From Arthrobacter sp. FB24 (GTDB lineage: Bacteria > Actinomycetota > Actinomycetes > Actinomycetales > Micrococcaceae): a stretch of DNA of 64,000 bases. The stretch is from the NCBI RefSeq assembly GCF_000196235.1, contig NC_008541.1, positions 1,736,001 to 1,800,000 of the forward strand, in the 5' to 3' direction. Numbering within the stretch: position 1 is the first letter of the stretch; every line of letters starts with the position of its first letter. Below the pieces are notes generated by a model. It made no database searches and was not told the DNA's origin. It saw only the letters and a list, made by a program, of their open reading frames with translations. The position numbers and the translations under genes were made by a program. Positions 1 through 7,933 of this stretch are shown here, one piece after another.

Positions 1-814
1 CCCGCAGGTCATCGCCAGCGGGCTTACCGGTGGTAACCGGATCACCGAACACACCGAGTACGTCGTCCCGGAGCTGGAAGGCTTCCCCGAGCGGCAGGGC
101 GAACGCTGAATAGCCGCGAAGCAATTCGTCGGAAGCACCTGCCAAGGCACCTCCCAGGGCGAGCGGGTGCTCCGTCGAGTACTTCGCCGACTTGAACCGG
201 ATTATTGACTGGGCCCTGCTGACGGCTCCCGCCCGGTCGCGCATGGGACCGGCGACTTCTTCCAGGATGTCAAGGTACTGACCCGCCATCACTTCGGCCC
301 GCATCAGGTTGAAGATCAGCCTGGCCTGGCTTCCCGACGCTGCCGCTTCGCCTATGTCCGTGAACGTTTCTTCGCTGAAGGAGAGGCAGAGGTCGCCGGT
401 CAGGATGGCTGCGGCATGGCCGAACCGTTCGCTGTCCAGGGCCCAGCCCTGGTCTTCATGCAGCTGACTGAACCGGCGGTGCACGCTGGGGCCTCCGCGC
501 CGGGTATCCGAGCGGTCGATGATGTCATCATGAATCAGCGCTGCCGCCTGGAAAAGCTCCAGGGCGGATCCGGCAGTGACCACCTCGGTGGCAGCAGCCT
601 CTCCGCCGGCGCCGCGCCAGCCCCAGTAGCACATCAGTGCACGAAGCCGCTTACCGCCGGTCACCAGGTTGGAGATGGAGCCCATCAGCGGATCAATATC
701 CTGTGAAATGGCGGACATCACGGACTGGCGTGTGGCCAGGAAGTCGTTGAGCTTGCCGGCGACGGCGGCTACGAATGCCGTCTGCTCCAGGCGCAGCTGC
801 TCTGCGACCGTCAC
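1..814 (-). CDS. Polyprenyl (geranylgeranyl-type) diphosphate synthase, C-terminus cut by window edge
   Basis: Trans-isoprenyl diphosphate synthase, which condenses isopentenyl diphosphate with allylic diphosphates to make C15-C20+ precursors for menaquinone, carotenoids or polyprenol. About 271 codons are visible of a family usually 340-370 aa. Visible motifs are GGKR near residues 53-56, the first Asp-rich motif LIHDDIID (D96, D97, D100) followed by RRGG, and the second motif RDDVLG (D250, D251). The GTG start at 814 overlaps the TGA of the upstream lipoprotein gene (GTGA), so the two are probably translationally coupled. Exact chain length cannot be read from the sequence. Confidence 0.93.
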   Translation of the reverse strand, partial: MTVAEQLRLEQTAFVAAVAGKLNDFLATRQSVMSAISQDIDPLMGSISNLVTGGKRLRALMCYWGWRGAGGEAAATEVVTAGSALELFQAAALIHDDIIDRSDTRRGGPSVHRRFSQLHEDQGWALDSERFGHAAAILTGDLCLSFSEETFTDIGEAAASGSQARLIFNLMRAEVMAGQYLDILEEVAGPMRDRAGAVSRAQSIIRFKSAKYSTEHPLALGGALAGASDELLRGYSAFALPLGEAFQLRDDVLGVFGDPVTTGKPAGDDLR

Positions 815-1341
815 TTCGCGGACTCAGCTGCGACGTTGGCGCCGATGGTGAATGTGGAGACCCCGCCTGTTTCCACCACTGCAACGTTCACTGTTTCGTT
901 GTCGCCGCGGAGGAAGTCCTTTGACGCTACCGCGCCCACGTTCTCACCGGGCACCGCTTTGAAGCCTTGGGCCTCCAGCTCCTTTGTATAGAAAGCCACG
1001 ACGGCGGCGGCCGGCGAACTGATGTTACCCACCAGCGCTGCAGTGGCCGGAGTGGACGTCTTGTCGAAGCTGCTTGAAACCACCCTGGCCCCCGGCATTA
1101 CGGGCAACAGCTTTTCCGGGAAGCCGTCGACGAGTGCACCAACGACCGCAGTGGTACCCGGCGACGCCGAAGGGCTGGCCGGTGCCGTGGTGGATACCTG
1201 TCCGGTGGCGGAAGCTGAAGCGCTGGCGGTCCCGGTGGCCTTGGCTCCGGAATCGGCCGGGGTGCACGCAGCCAGGGCAAGCACCGCGCCAGCCACAATC
1301 ACGGCGCAGCCCGCAGGCTTGAGCTTTCCAATTACCTTCAC
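811..1341 (-). CDS. Putative secreted lipoprotein of unknown function
   Basis: A 176-aa protein that I do not recognise beyond its export signal. The N-terminus has a basic stretch, a hydrophobic core and an LAAC lipobox (Cys near residue 26), so it is a predicted lipoprotein anchored to the outer face of the membrane. An A/S/T-rich linker follows, then a globular domain of about 100 residues containing VVAFYTKELEAQGFKAV. GTG at 1341 is chosen over the upstream in-frame start at 1398 because an AGGAGG Shine-Dalgarno lies 8 nt before it and the signal peptide starts there. It overlaps the prenyl synthase start by 4 nt. Confidence 0.8.
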   Translation of the reverse strand: MKVIGKLKPAGCAVIVAGAVLALAACTPADSGAKATGTASASASATGQVSTTAPASPSASPGTTAVVGALVDGFPEKLLPVMPGARVVSSSFDKTSTPATAALVGNISSPAAAVVAFYTKELEAQGFKAVPGENVGAVASKDFLRGDNETVNVAVVETGGVSTFTIGANVAAESAK

Positions 1342-1402
1342 AGGGACAGTCCTCCTGGTGTTGACGCCGGATGCAGCCTCCAGTTTAGTCAGTCCCACGG
1401 CA

Positions 1403-1408
1403 TAGGAT
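1403..1408 (+). promoter_or_regulatory. -10-like hexamer TAGGAT for dinB, probably leaderless
   Basis: TAGGAT ends 7 nt before the dinB GTG and no Shine-Dalgarno is present, so transcription would begin at or next to the start codon. No clear -35 is visible. Confidence 0.4.
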
Positions 1409-1415
1409 TGAAGAC

Positions 1416-2642
1416 GTGGGGTCGGAACAGGATAAACAGCAGCTCGAAGCGACCCTCCGGGAGCTCCGTCGAAGCAGCATCATGCATGTGGACATGGACG
1501 CATTTTTCGTCTCCGTGGAACTCCGGAGCCGTCCGGAACTGGTCGGAAAACCGGTCATTGTGGGTTATCCGGCGGACCGGTCGGTGGTGCTGTCCGCTTC
1601 CTACGAGGCCCGAAAATTTGGCGTCAAGTCTGCTATGCCCATGGCGATGGCTGCGCGCATCTGCCCCTCGGCAGTCATCATCGAGCCGAGGCACAAGCTC
1701 TACTACGAGGTGTCCGCGCAGCTGATGGCCATCTTCGGCTCGATCACGGACCTGGTGGAACCGCTGAGCGTCGACGAAGCCTTCCTGGACGTCGGCGGAG
1801 CTATCCGGCGGCTGGGGAGTCCGCGGGAGATCGGGGCGATTATTCGCCGGCGTGTGCGGGACGAACTCGGTATCACCGCGTCCGTTGGCATCGCCGCCAG
1901 CAAGTTCGTGGCCAAGATCGCGTCCACCCGCTGTAAGCCGGACGGTCTCCTGCTGATCGGGCCGGACGAGACCGTTGCCTACCTGCACAGCCTTCCCGTC
2001 AATGCGCTGTGGGGCGTGGGTGCCAAAACGGGGGAGGTGCTGGCACGCATGGGGATCCGCAGCGTGGCGGATGTTGCCGCAACCCCGCCGTCCGCACTGA
2101 AGAAGCTGCTCGGGGCGTCAGGCGAGCACGTCTACCGGCTGTCCTGGGGGATTGATCCGCGGCCTGTGACTCCGGTCCGCCTCGAGAAGAGCATCGGTGC
2201 CGAGGAGACGTTTGCCGTGGACACGGCCGACGACGCCCTCCTGCACCGGGAGCTGCTGCGGCTGTCGCACCGCACAGCCGAGCGGCTCAGAAGCACAGGA
2301 ATGGTTGCCAGGACCATCTCCCTGAAGCTCCGCTACACCGATTTCTCCACCATCACGCGCAGCAGGACGGTGCATGCCCCGGTTGACAGTGCCCAGTTGA
2401 TCTACGCCGTGACCGTTCAGCTCCTGGAATCGCTCGGCCCCAGGGCCATGACAGTGCGCCTTGTCGGCGTAAGGGCGGAGCAGCTAGAGGATGCAGCCCA
2501 GACCTCGCTGCAGCTGAGCTTTGACCGCCGCGATGACAACTGGCGGGCCGCGGAACAGGCCCTGGACAGGGTGGCGGAGAAGTTCGGTTCCAAGTCGGTG
2601 CTCCCTGCCCGGCTGCTGGACCCGAACACCGCCGCTGACTGA
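1416..2642 (+). CDS. dinB: DNA polymerase IV (Y-family translesion polymerase)
   Basis: Error-prone Y-family polymerase that extends primers past lesions. It has 408 aa. The palm motif HVDMDAFF carries D26 and D28 with the F30/F31 steric-gate position, and LSVDEAFLDV carries D120 and E121, so the catalytic carboxylates are intact. Helix-hairpin-helix and little-finger regions follow. QLSFD near residue 366 resembles a sliding-clamp binding motif. The GTG start lacks a Shine-Dalgarno but sits 7 nt after a TAGGAT hexamer. I see no LexA-type palindrome upstream, so SOS control is not supported. Confidence 0.95.
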   Translation: MGSEQDKQQLEATLRELRRSSIMHVDMDAFFVSVELRSRPELVGKPVIVGYPADRSVVLSASYEARKFGVKSAMPMAMAARICPSAVIIEPRHKLYYEVSAQLMAIFGSITDLVEPLSVDEAFLDVGGAIRRLGSPREIGAIIRRRVRDELGITASVGIAASKFVAKIASTRCKPDGLLLIGPDETVAYLHSLPVNALWGVGAKTGEVLARMGIRSVADVAATPPSALKKLLGASGEHVYRLSWGIDPRPVTPVRLEKSIGAEETFAVDTADDALLHRELLRLSHRTAERLRSTGMVARTISLKLRYTDFSTITRSRTVHAPVDSAQLIYAVTVQLLESLGPRAMTVRLVGVRAEQLEDAAQTSLQLSFDRRDDNWRAAEQALDRVAEKFGSKSVLPARLLDPNTAAD

Positions 2643-2986
2643 CTTTCCCCCGGCTGACGGCCGCCAAAAGCTGTCCCCCGGCTGACGGCCGCCAAAAGCT
2701 GTCCCCCGGTGCGCCCCTCGCCCTTGGATGCACCGCCTCCGACGGCGGGTGCGCCGGGTCAGAGTATCTTTCAGAACAGGGCGCAACAAACTATCCTTAG
2801 ATATACATAGATTTCGAACGTCTGGACATACCAAAAGCCGTCTGTATCAGCCCGCCGTCCGAATGCGTGGAATCCGGTTGCCCGGTATACGGTGGCCGGG
2901 AACCTCCTGCGCATGCCGGTCGTTATTGGATTGACAACATAATGGCCACGGCAGGTCCGGACGTTGGCCGACTTAAGGAGGTCGTG
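2643..2986. other. 344-bp intergenic region between dinB and the DUF3040 gene
   Basis: Besides the tandem repeat, it holds an imperfect GC-rich hairpin (GCACCGCC/GGCGGGTGC, 2730-2752) that could end dinB transcription. A long AT-rich stretch follows at 2769-2830 with a weak promoter-like pair (TTTCAG 2769-2774, TATCCT 2792-2797, 17-bp spacing), and a TTGACA occurs at 2931-2936. No convincing gene is present. Confidence 0.45.
2646..2709 (+). repeat. 28-bp tandem repeat, 2.3 copies, just after dinB
   Basis: Two perfect copies of a 28-bp unit (2646-2673 and 2674-2701), followed by the first 8 bases of a third, start 4 bp after the dinB stop codon. The unit begins TCCCCCGG and ends AAAAGCTG. No dyad strong enough to be a terminator is seen inside the unit. 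Confidence 0.9.
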
Positions 2987-3358
2987 ATGCCGCTCTCGGA
3001 GCACGAACAGAAGTTGCTCGAGCAGTTGGAGAAGCAGCTGCACGAGGACGATCCGAAGTTTGCCAACTCGATGGGATCGGATCCGGGCCGTAACTGGTCC
3101 ACACGCCACATAGTCATAGGCGTGCTGGCCACCCTGGCCGGTGTCCTCCTCCTGCTGGTGGGCGTATCACTTCAAAGCATTTTTGTTGGTGTCCTCGGAT
3201 TTATCGTGATGGGAGCCGGAGTCTATTTCGCAACGATGCGTAGTTCCGCTGCCGGCAAAGCCAAACCGGCCGGAGGCAAGAAGGCCGGCAAGGGGCGCAG
3301 TTCGTTTATGAGCGGCCTGGAAGAACGCTGGGACGAACGCCGCCGCGGCGAACCGTGA
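2987..3358 (+). CDS. DUF3040 small membrane protein
   Basis: A 123-aa actinobacterial DUF3040-family protein of unknown biochemical role. The signature N-terminus MPLSEHEQKLLEQLEKQL is followed by an acidic DDPKFA segment, two membrane helices (about 41-60 and 64-83) and a basic Lys/Gly-rich tail (86-104), so both ends are probably cytoplasmic. ATG 2987 is preferred to longer in-frame starts because AAGGAG lies 6 nt upstream and the conserved family N-terminus begins there; GTG at 2984 is an alternative. A strong terminator follows. It sits directly before the division cluster. Confidence 0.85.
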   Translation: MPLSEHEQKLLEQLEKQLHEDDPKFANSMGSDPGRNWSTRHIVIGVLATLAGVLLLLVGVSLQSIFVGVLGFIVMGAGVYFATMRSSAAGKAKPAGGKKAGKGRSSFMSGLEERWDERRRGEP

Positions 3359-3442
3359 CCGGCCGGTCCTGACAGCCGGCCCGTGACTGCCATCCAGTAA
3401 CTCTCCACTTCACACCACCTGCCCACGGGCAGGCCTGCAGGA

Positions 3443-3464
3443 AGACCCGCCCCGGCGGGTCTTT
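3443..3464 (+). terminator. Rho-independent terminator after the DUF3040 gene
   Basis: 8-bp stem AGACCCGC/GCGGGTCT with a 4-nt loop, continuing into TTT. It separates the DUF3040 gene from the division cluster. Confidence 0.75.
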
Positions 3465-3655
3465 CGCATTTAAGCACCCCAATGCGGGCCTGGACGACCG
3501 GGATCCCCACAGACCGCCGTCGTATATTCCCTGGCACGCGGGATGCGCGCCAAGGACGCCACAATCCCTCCACTTTGCACCACCACCCGGAAACCCCGGA
3601 TTTCCGGGCCAAGATTCCTCCACTCCCGGGAGGAAACTTCCGTGTCGCGTTGACT

Positions 3656-3681
3656 GTGGAGCGATGTGGAGTAAAGTGGAG
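3656..3681 (+). promoter_or_regulatory. MraZ operator: three GTGGAG repeats at exact 10-bp spacing
   Basis: GTGGAG occurs at 3656, 3666 and 3676, one helical turn apart, 65-90 bp upstream of the mraZ start. MraZ is known to bind short direct repeats with about 10-bp periodicity in front of its own operon, so this is most simply its autoregulatory site. Confidence 0.8.
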
Positions 3682-3745
3682 CAGGTAAGAGGGTAGTGGC
3701 AGCACAGGGGACGTGCAGCTCCTGACGACAGACAGGCGGGTGGCC

Positions 3746-4174
3746 ATGTTTCTTGGCACTCATTCGCCGCGTTTGGACGAAAAGGGGCGGATCATCCTCC
3801 CAGCGAAGTTCCGCGAGGAACTTGCCAGCGGATTGGTACTCACCAGAGGCCAGGAACGCTGCATCTACGTCTTCAGTGAACGGGAATTCGGACGGATTCA
3901 CGAGCAAATGCGGGAGGCGCCCATCTCCTCCAAGCAGACTCGTGACTACATCCGGGTTTTTCTCTCTGGAGCCTCGGACGAGGTACCTGACAAGCAGGGG
4001 CGCGTGACAATTCCTCCCGCACTCCGGGCATACGCAGGTCTTGGCAGGGAGCTTGCCGTCATCGGCGCCGGCTCCCGTGCGGAGATCTGGGATGCCCAGG
4101 CCTGGAACGAGTACCTGGCAGAGAAGGAAACCTCCTTCTCTGAAACCGACGACGCCATCCCGGGAATCTTCTGA
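3746..4174 (+). CDS. mraZ: Transcriptional regulator MraZ
   Basis: DNA-binding regulator of the division and cell-wall cluster, which it heads. It has 142 aa, the usual length. Two SpoVT/AbrB-like repeats each carry the DxKGR-type signature (DEKGR at 11-15 and DKQGR at 82-86). The family forms ring-shaped oligomers that contact repeated operator boxes. The conserved N-terminus [15 protein letters not shown] fixes the start at ATG 3746, rather than the longer in-frame start at 3713. Three GTGGAG boxes upstream are the expected target. Confidence 0.95.
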
Positions 4175-4352
4175 GGCCCGGAGGCGACAACGGCAACGTT
4201 TCTTGTATGAGATCTCCAGCCGCCCATCCGAACGTTGTCCTGGCTCACTTCCCCGGAGCCAGGCGGACGTCCGGATAGGCGCGGATGGGGATCTGGTTCA
4301 AGAAACACACCGAGGCCCAGCACGGCAGACAACGGCACGAAAGGACGAAGGT

Positions 4353-5351
4353 ATGAGCGATCCCAACCAGCCAAAACCCACGTCCGAACGCCATGTACCG
4401 GTCCTCAAGGACCGGTGCATCAATTTGTTGGCCCCGGGAATCGAAGCGGCCCGCCAGCGGGGCGAGACGCCCGTGGTCATCGACGCAACCCTGGGAATGG
4501 GCGGCCACTCCGAAGCCCTGCTCCAGCGGTTTCCGGACCTCCACCTCATCGGGATCGATCGCGACGAAGAAGCGTTGGCCCTCGCCGGGGAGCGTCTGAA
4601 GCCCTTCGCGGACCGGACCGACCTGGTCCACGCTGTTTACGACGAGATCCCGGACGTTCTCCGGGATCTTGGCGTTAGCGAAGTCCACGGGGTCCTCATG
4701 GACCTGGGGGTTTCCTCTCTGCAGCTGGACGAGCGCGAACGAGGTTTTGCCTACTCCTTTGATGCGCCCCTGGACATGCGAATGGACACCAGCCGCGGCC
4801 AGACCGCCGCTGACGTGGTCAACAATTACAGCGAAGAGGACCTGGTTCGGATCATCCGCAAGTGGGGTGAAGAGAAGTTCGCCGGCAGGATCGCCAACCG
4901 CATCGTGGCGGCACGCGAGGCGAAGCCGTTCGCCACCACCGGTGAACTGGTAGACACCATCCGGGCGGTCGTTCCGGCCGGCGCGGCAAAGACCGGGGGA
5001 CACCCGGCCAAACGGACCTTCCAGGCCCTGCGGATCGAAGTCAACGAAGAACTTGATGTCCTGGAGCGTGCGGTGCCCGCCGCTGTGGATGCACTCGCCA
5101 TGGGGGGCCGCGTCGTGGTCATGTCCTACCACTCTCTGGAGGACAAGATCGTCAAGAAAGTCTTCCAGACCGGCTCCAAGTCCTCAGCGCCGCTGGGTTT
5201 CCCGGTGGAACTGGAAGAGCACAAGCCCGAGCTCAAGACCTTGACCAAAGGCACCGAGGTGCCCACGGCAGACGAAATCGCCGAAAACCCACGTGCAGCA
5301 TCCGCCCGGTTGCGCGCCGTTGAACGAATCAGAGCCAGGAGGGCCGCATGA
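4353..5351 (+). CDS. rsmH: 16S rRNA (cytosine-1402-N4)-methyltransferase
   Basis: SAM-dependent methyltransferase that methylates N4 of C1402 in the 16S rRNA decoding centre. It has 332 aa. The SAM-binding motif [10 protein letters not shown] lies at 44-53, [12 protein letters not shown] follows, and [10 protein letters not shown] ends the protein as in the family. ATG 4353 is chosen because an AAGGACGAAGG ribosome-binding region precedes it; the longer in-frame extension to 4041 merely overlaps mraZ. The TGA overlaps the ftsL ATG (ATGA). Confidence 0.96.
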
Positions 5352-6010
5352 GCACCGCCGCTGCTAAGAACTTCCCAGTCGTGTCAGGTACGGCGGCCCG
5401 TGCCCTCACGGGGATCAAGCCCTCGGAAGGATCCGAACGCAAACTGCGGACCCCGCTGTCGGTGGTCCGCTCCGCGCCGCGCAAGCGCAGGGCCCCTTTC
5501 GTCGTGCTCTGCTTCGCGCTGCTCGCCGTGGCGCTCATGGCGGTCCTGGTACTCAACATTTCCGTCTCCACGGCCCAGTACCAGCTGGTGCAGCTCCGGG
5601 GTGAGCAGTCCACGCTGACGAAGCAAAACCAGGACCTGACACAGCAGGTCCAGAACTTCGACGCTCCCCAGAACCTGGCCGCCAAAGCCATGGAATTGGG
5701 CATGGTGGCTTCCACCGGCAAGGGCCAGATCGACCTGTCCACACTGACCGTCAGCGGCACCCCGAAGCCCGCGGTCAAGGGGGACAAGCCGGGAGCCATC
5801 ATTGCAGCGCCGGCCGTCGCCGGTCAGCTGACGGTGGTGCCGCCCGCCACGACCAAGGAACCGCTGGCTGTCCGAAAGCCGGCTGAGGCCGCCGCTCCTG
5901 CGGCTCCGGCCCCTGCGGCGGCGGCGCCGGCCGCAGCTGCCCCAAAGCCCGCGGTTAATCTCCACGGAGGATCCGTGCCGGCTCCGCAGCAAAAGACGCC
6001 CGGACAGTAA
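5348..6010 (+). CDS. ftsL: FtsL-like septal membrane protein
   Basis: Bitopic divisome protein in the ftsL position between rsmH and ftsI, starting inside the rsmH stop codon. It has 220 aa: a basic cytoplasmic tail, one membrane helix (about 50-71), a short coiled coil (about 74-103, [19 protein letters not shown]), then an extracellular region. The last 45 or so residues are Ala/Pro-rich, which is longer than typical FtsL and common in actinobacteria. In the family it pairs with FtsQ and FtsB to activate FtsW/FtsI. The assignment rests on topology and position, since sequence conservation is low. Confidence 0.85.
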
Positions 6011-6053
6011 CTGACAGGACTGCTCACCAGTACGCAACCAGCAAGGACTCACC

Positions 6054-7856
6054 GTGGCGAAGAGCACCGGCAAGAAGACAACCGCAAAAGTGCCCAACGC
6101 CACCAGGAGGCTTCGCCTGGGCCTGGGTATGATGCTGGCACTGCTGCTCGTGGTCGGCGGAAAGCTGTTCATGGTACAGGGGCTGGACATCGGCGGAATG
6201 GCCGAGGCTGCGCTGAACAACCGGCTCACCCCGATAGAACTCCCGGCCGAGCGCGGCAGCATCCTGGATGCCAACGGGACGGTCCTCGCCAACAGCGTCA
6301 TCCGCTACAACGTGGTGGTGGATCAGCGCGTCAACACGAAGACGGAGTCATTCAAACGACTGGACACCGTCGGCGAAAAGGAAGAGCTTGTCACCGTTTC
6401 CAGGGACAAGGGCATCCAGGAGCTGGCCGCCGTGCTGGGACAGGATCCGGCAGACGTCAAAGACGCACTGACGGGGGAAAAGCCCTACTACATCGTGGCG
6501 AAGGACCTCAAGCCTGACATGGAGGACCGGATTTCCAAGCTGCAGATTCCGGGAATCGTCACCGTTGGAACCAGCAAGCGCGTCTACCCCAACGGCGCAG
6601 TGGCAGGCGGTATCGTCGGCTTCCTGCAGGACGGCACAACCGGTCAGGCGGGGCTGGAGCAGACGCAGGACGAGATCCTCAAGGGAACTCCGGGCAAGCG
6701 GCTCTTCGAAATCGGTGCCGACGGCCTGCGCATCCCTGTCGGCGTGGACGAACTGACGCCCGCTGTCGACGGCAAGGACATCCGGCTTACCCTGAACTCC
6801 GACCTGCAGTATTTTGCCCAGCAGGCCATCCAGAACCAGTCGGACAAGCTGAGCGCAGAGTGGGGCGTCATTATTGTCCAGGACATCAAGACCGGCAACA
6901 TCATCGCCATGGCAGACACCAACGCCCCGGATCCCAACGACCCCGGGAAAGTGGCAGCCAAGGACCGCGGCGTTCGGTCGGTGACGGCCGCCTACGAGCC
7001 GGGTTCCGTGGAAAAGATGATCACCGCCGCTTCAGTCATCGAAGAAGGCAAGTCCAGCCCGCTGGACCATTTCACCATCCCGCCCTCCTACGTGGTGGAC
7101 GGACAGGTCTTTACTGACTCGTTTGATCACGGGACCGAGGAACGGACCCTTGCCGGCATCCTGGGCTGGTCCATGAACACGGGAACGGTCATGGCCGGCC
7201 AGCGCCTCACGAAGGAACAGCGCCACGACTGGCTGCAGAAGTTCGGGATCGGCGAAGCACCGGACATCGGCCTGCCCGCAGAAGCGAGCGGCATCCTCAC
7301 CCCGGCCGACCAGTGGGACGGCCGGCAGGAGTACACCGTCCTGTTCGGCCAGGGCGTGTCGCAATCCACGCTGCAGACTGTCCGCGCCTACCAGTCGATT
7401 GCCAACGGCGGAGTCATGCTGCAGCCGCGCCTGATCGACAGCTACATCAGCCCGGACGGAACCGAGGAGAAGGTCCCGGCGAAGGAAAGCCGCCAAATCG
7501 TGTCAAAGGAAACTGCGAAACAGGTGCGGGACATCCTGGAGAGCGCCGTGACCGAGGGCCAGATCAAGGACGCGGCCATCGACGGATACCGCGTCGGCGC
7601 CAAGACGGGAACCTCCGAATCACCGTGCGACGACGGCAAGTCCGGATACTGCGGCTACACCGCCTCCATGGTGGGGATGGCGCCGATGGACGATCCGCGG
7701 TTTATTGTTGAAGTTGTCCTGCAGCGTCCCAAGGGCAGTATTTACGGAATCACCAACGGTCCGGTATTCCGCTCCGTGATGAGCCAGGCGCTGCGGACCT
7801 ACAACGTTCCGCCATCGACGGGCGAGCCGGTCAGGCTGCCCCAATACGTCAAATAG
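6054..7856 (+). CDS. ftsI: Septal peptidoglycan transpeptidase FtsI (PBP3)
   Basis: Class B penicillin-binding protein that cross-links septal peptidoglycan together with FtsW. It has 600 aa: a membrane anchor at about 22-40, a PBP dimerisation domain, and a transpeptidase domain with all three active-site motifs, namely SVEK (nucleophile S318, K321), SMN (S373-N375) and KTGT (517-520). Starts at GTG 6054, 43 bp after ftsL. A Cys pair (PCDDGKSGYC) just after KTGT could form a disulfide outside the membrane; that point is inference. Confidence 0.96.
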   Translation: MAKSTGKKTTAKVPNATRRLRLGLGMMLALLLVVGGKLFMVQGLDIGGMAEAALNNRLTPIELPAERGSILDANGTVLANSVIRYNVVVDQRVNTKTESFKRLDTVGEKEELVTVSRDKGIQELAAVLGQDPADVKDALTGEKPYYIVAKDLKPDMEDRISKLQIPGIVTVGTSKRVYPNGAVAGGIVGFLQDGTTGQAGLEQTQDEILKGTPGKRLFEIGADGLRIPVGVDELTPAVDGKDIRLTLNSDLQYFAQQAIQNQSDKLSAEWGVIIVQDIKTGNIIAMADTNAPDPNDPGKVAAKDRGVRSVTAAYEPGSVEKMITAASVIEEGKSSPLDHFTIPPSYVVDGQVFTDSFDHGTEERTLAGILGWSMNTGTVMAGQRLTKEQRHDWLQKFGIGEAPDIGLPAEASGILTPADQWDGRQEYTVLFGQGVSQSTLQTVRAYQSIANGGVMLQPRLIDSYISPDGTEEKVPAKESRQIVSKETAKQVRDILESAVTEGQIKDAAIDGYRVGAKTGTSESPCDDGKSGYCGYTASMVGMAPMDDPRFIVEVVLQRPKGSIYGITNGPVFRSVMSQALRTYNVPPSTGEPVRLPQYVK

Positions 7857-7933
7857 CACGTCCACAGCATCGTTCGTACGAGGGGAACTTCCCCTACGCC
7901 CGGTGTGATCCACTAGCACCAACGGAGATCCAC

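Larger units (their letters stand above)
3359..3745. other. 387-bp leader region of the division and cell-wall cluster
   Basis: After the terminator there is no credible gene; a 178-aa reverse ORF here is low-complexity noise. The region carries the MraZ-box array near 3656-3681 and three reverse-strand GTGGAG cores (within 3403-3410, 3568-3576 and 3618-3624), two of them embedded in an imperfect 18-bp direct repeat (about 3403-3420 and 3568-3585). Confidence 0.6.

Noticed and set aside
1361..1416. LexA/SOS box before dinB
   Set aside because: No GAAC-N4-GTTC-type dyad was found upstream of dinB, so SOS control is not supported.
3223..3759. Minus-strand ORF of 178 codons spanning the dcw leader
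   Set aside because: Crosses the terminator, the MraZ boxes and the mraZ start; no ribosome site and no protein-like composition.
5384..6301. A 305-codon minus-strand ORF opposite ftsL
   Set aside because: Low-complexity Arg/Gly-rich shadow of the Ala/Pro-rich FtsL tail.
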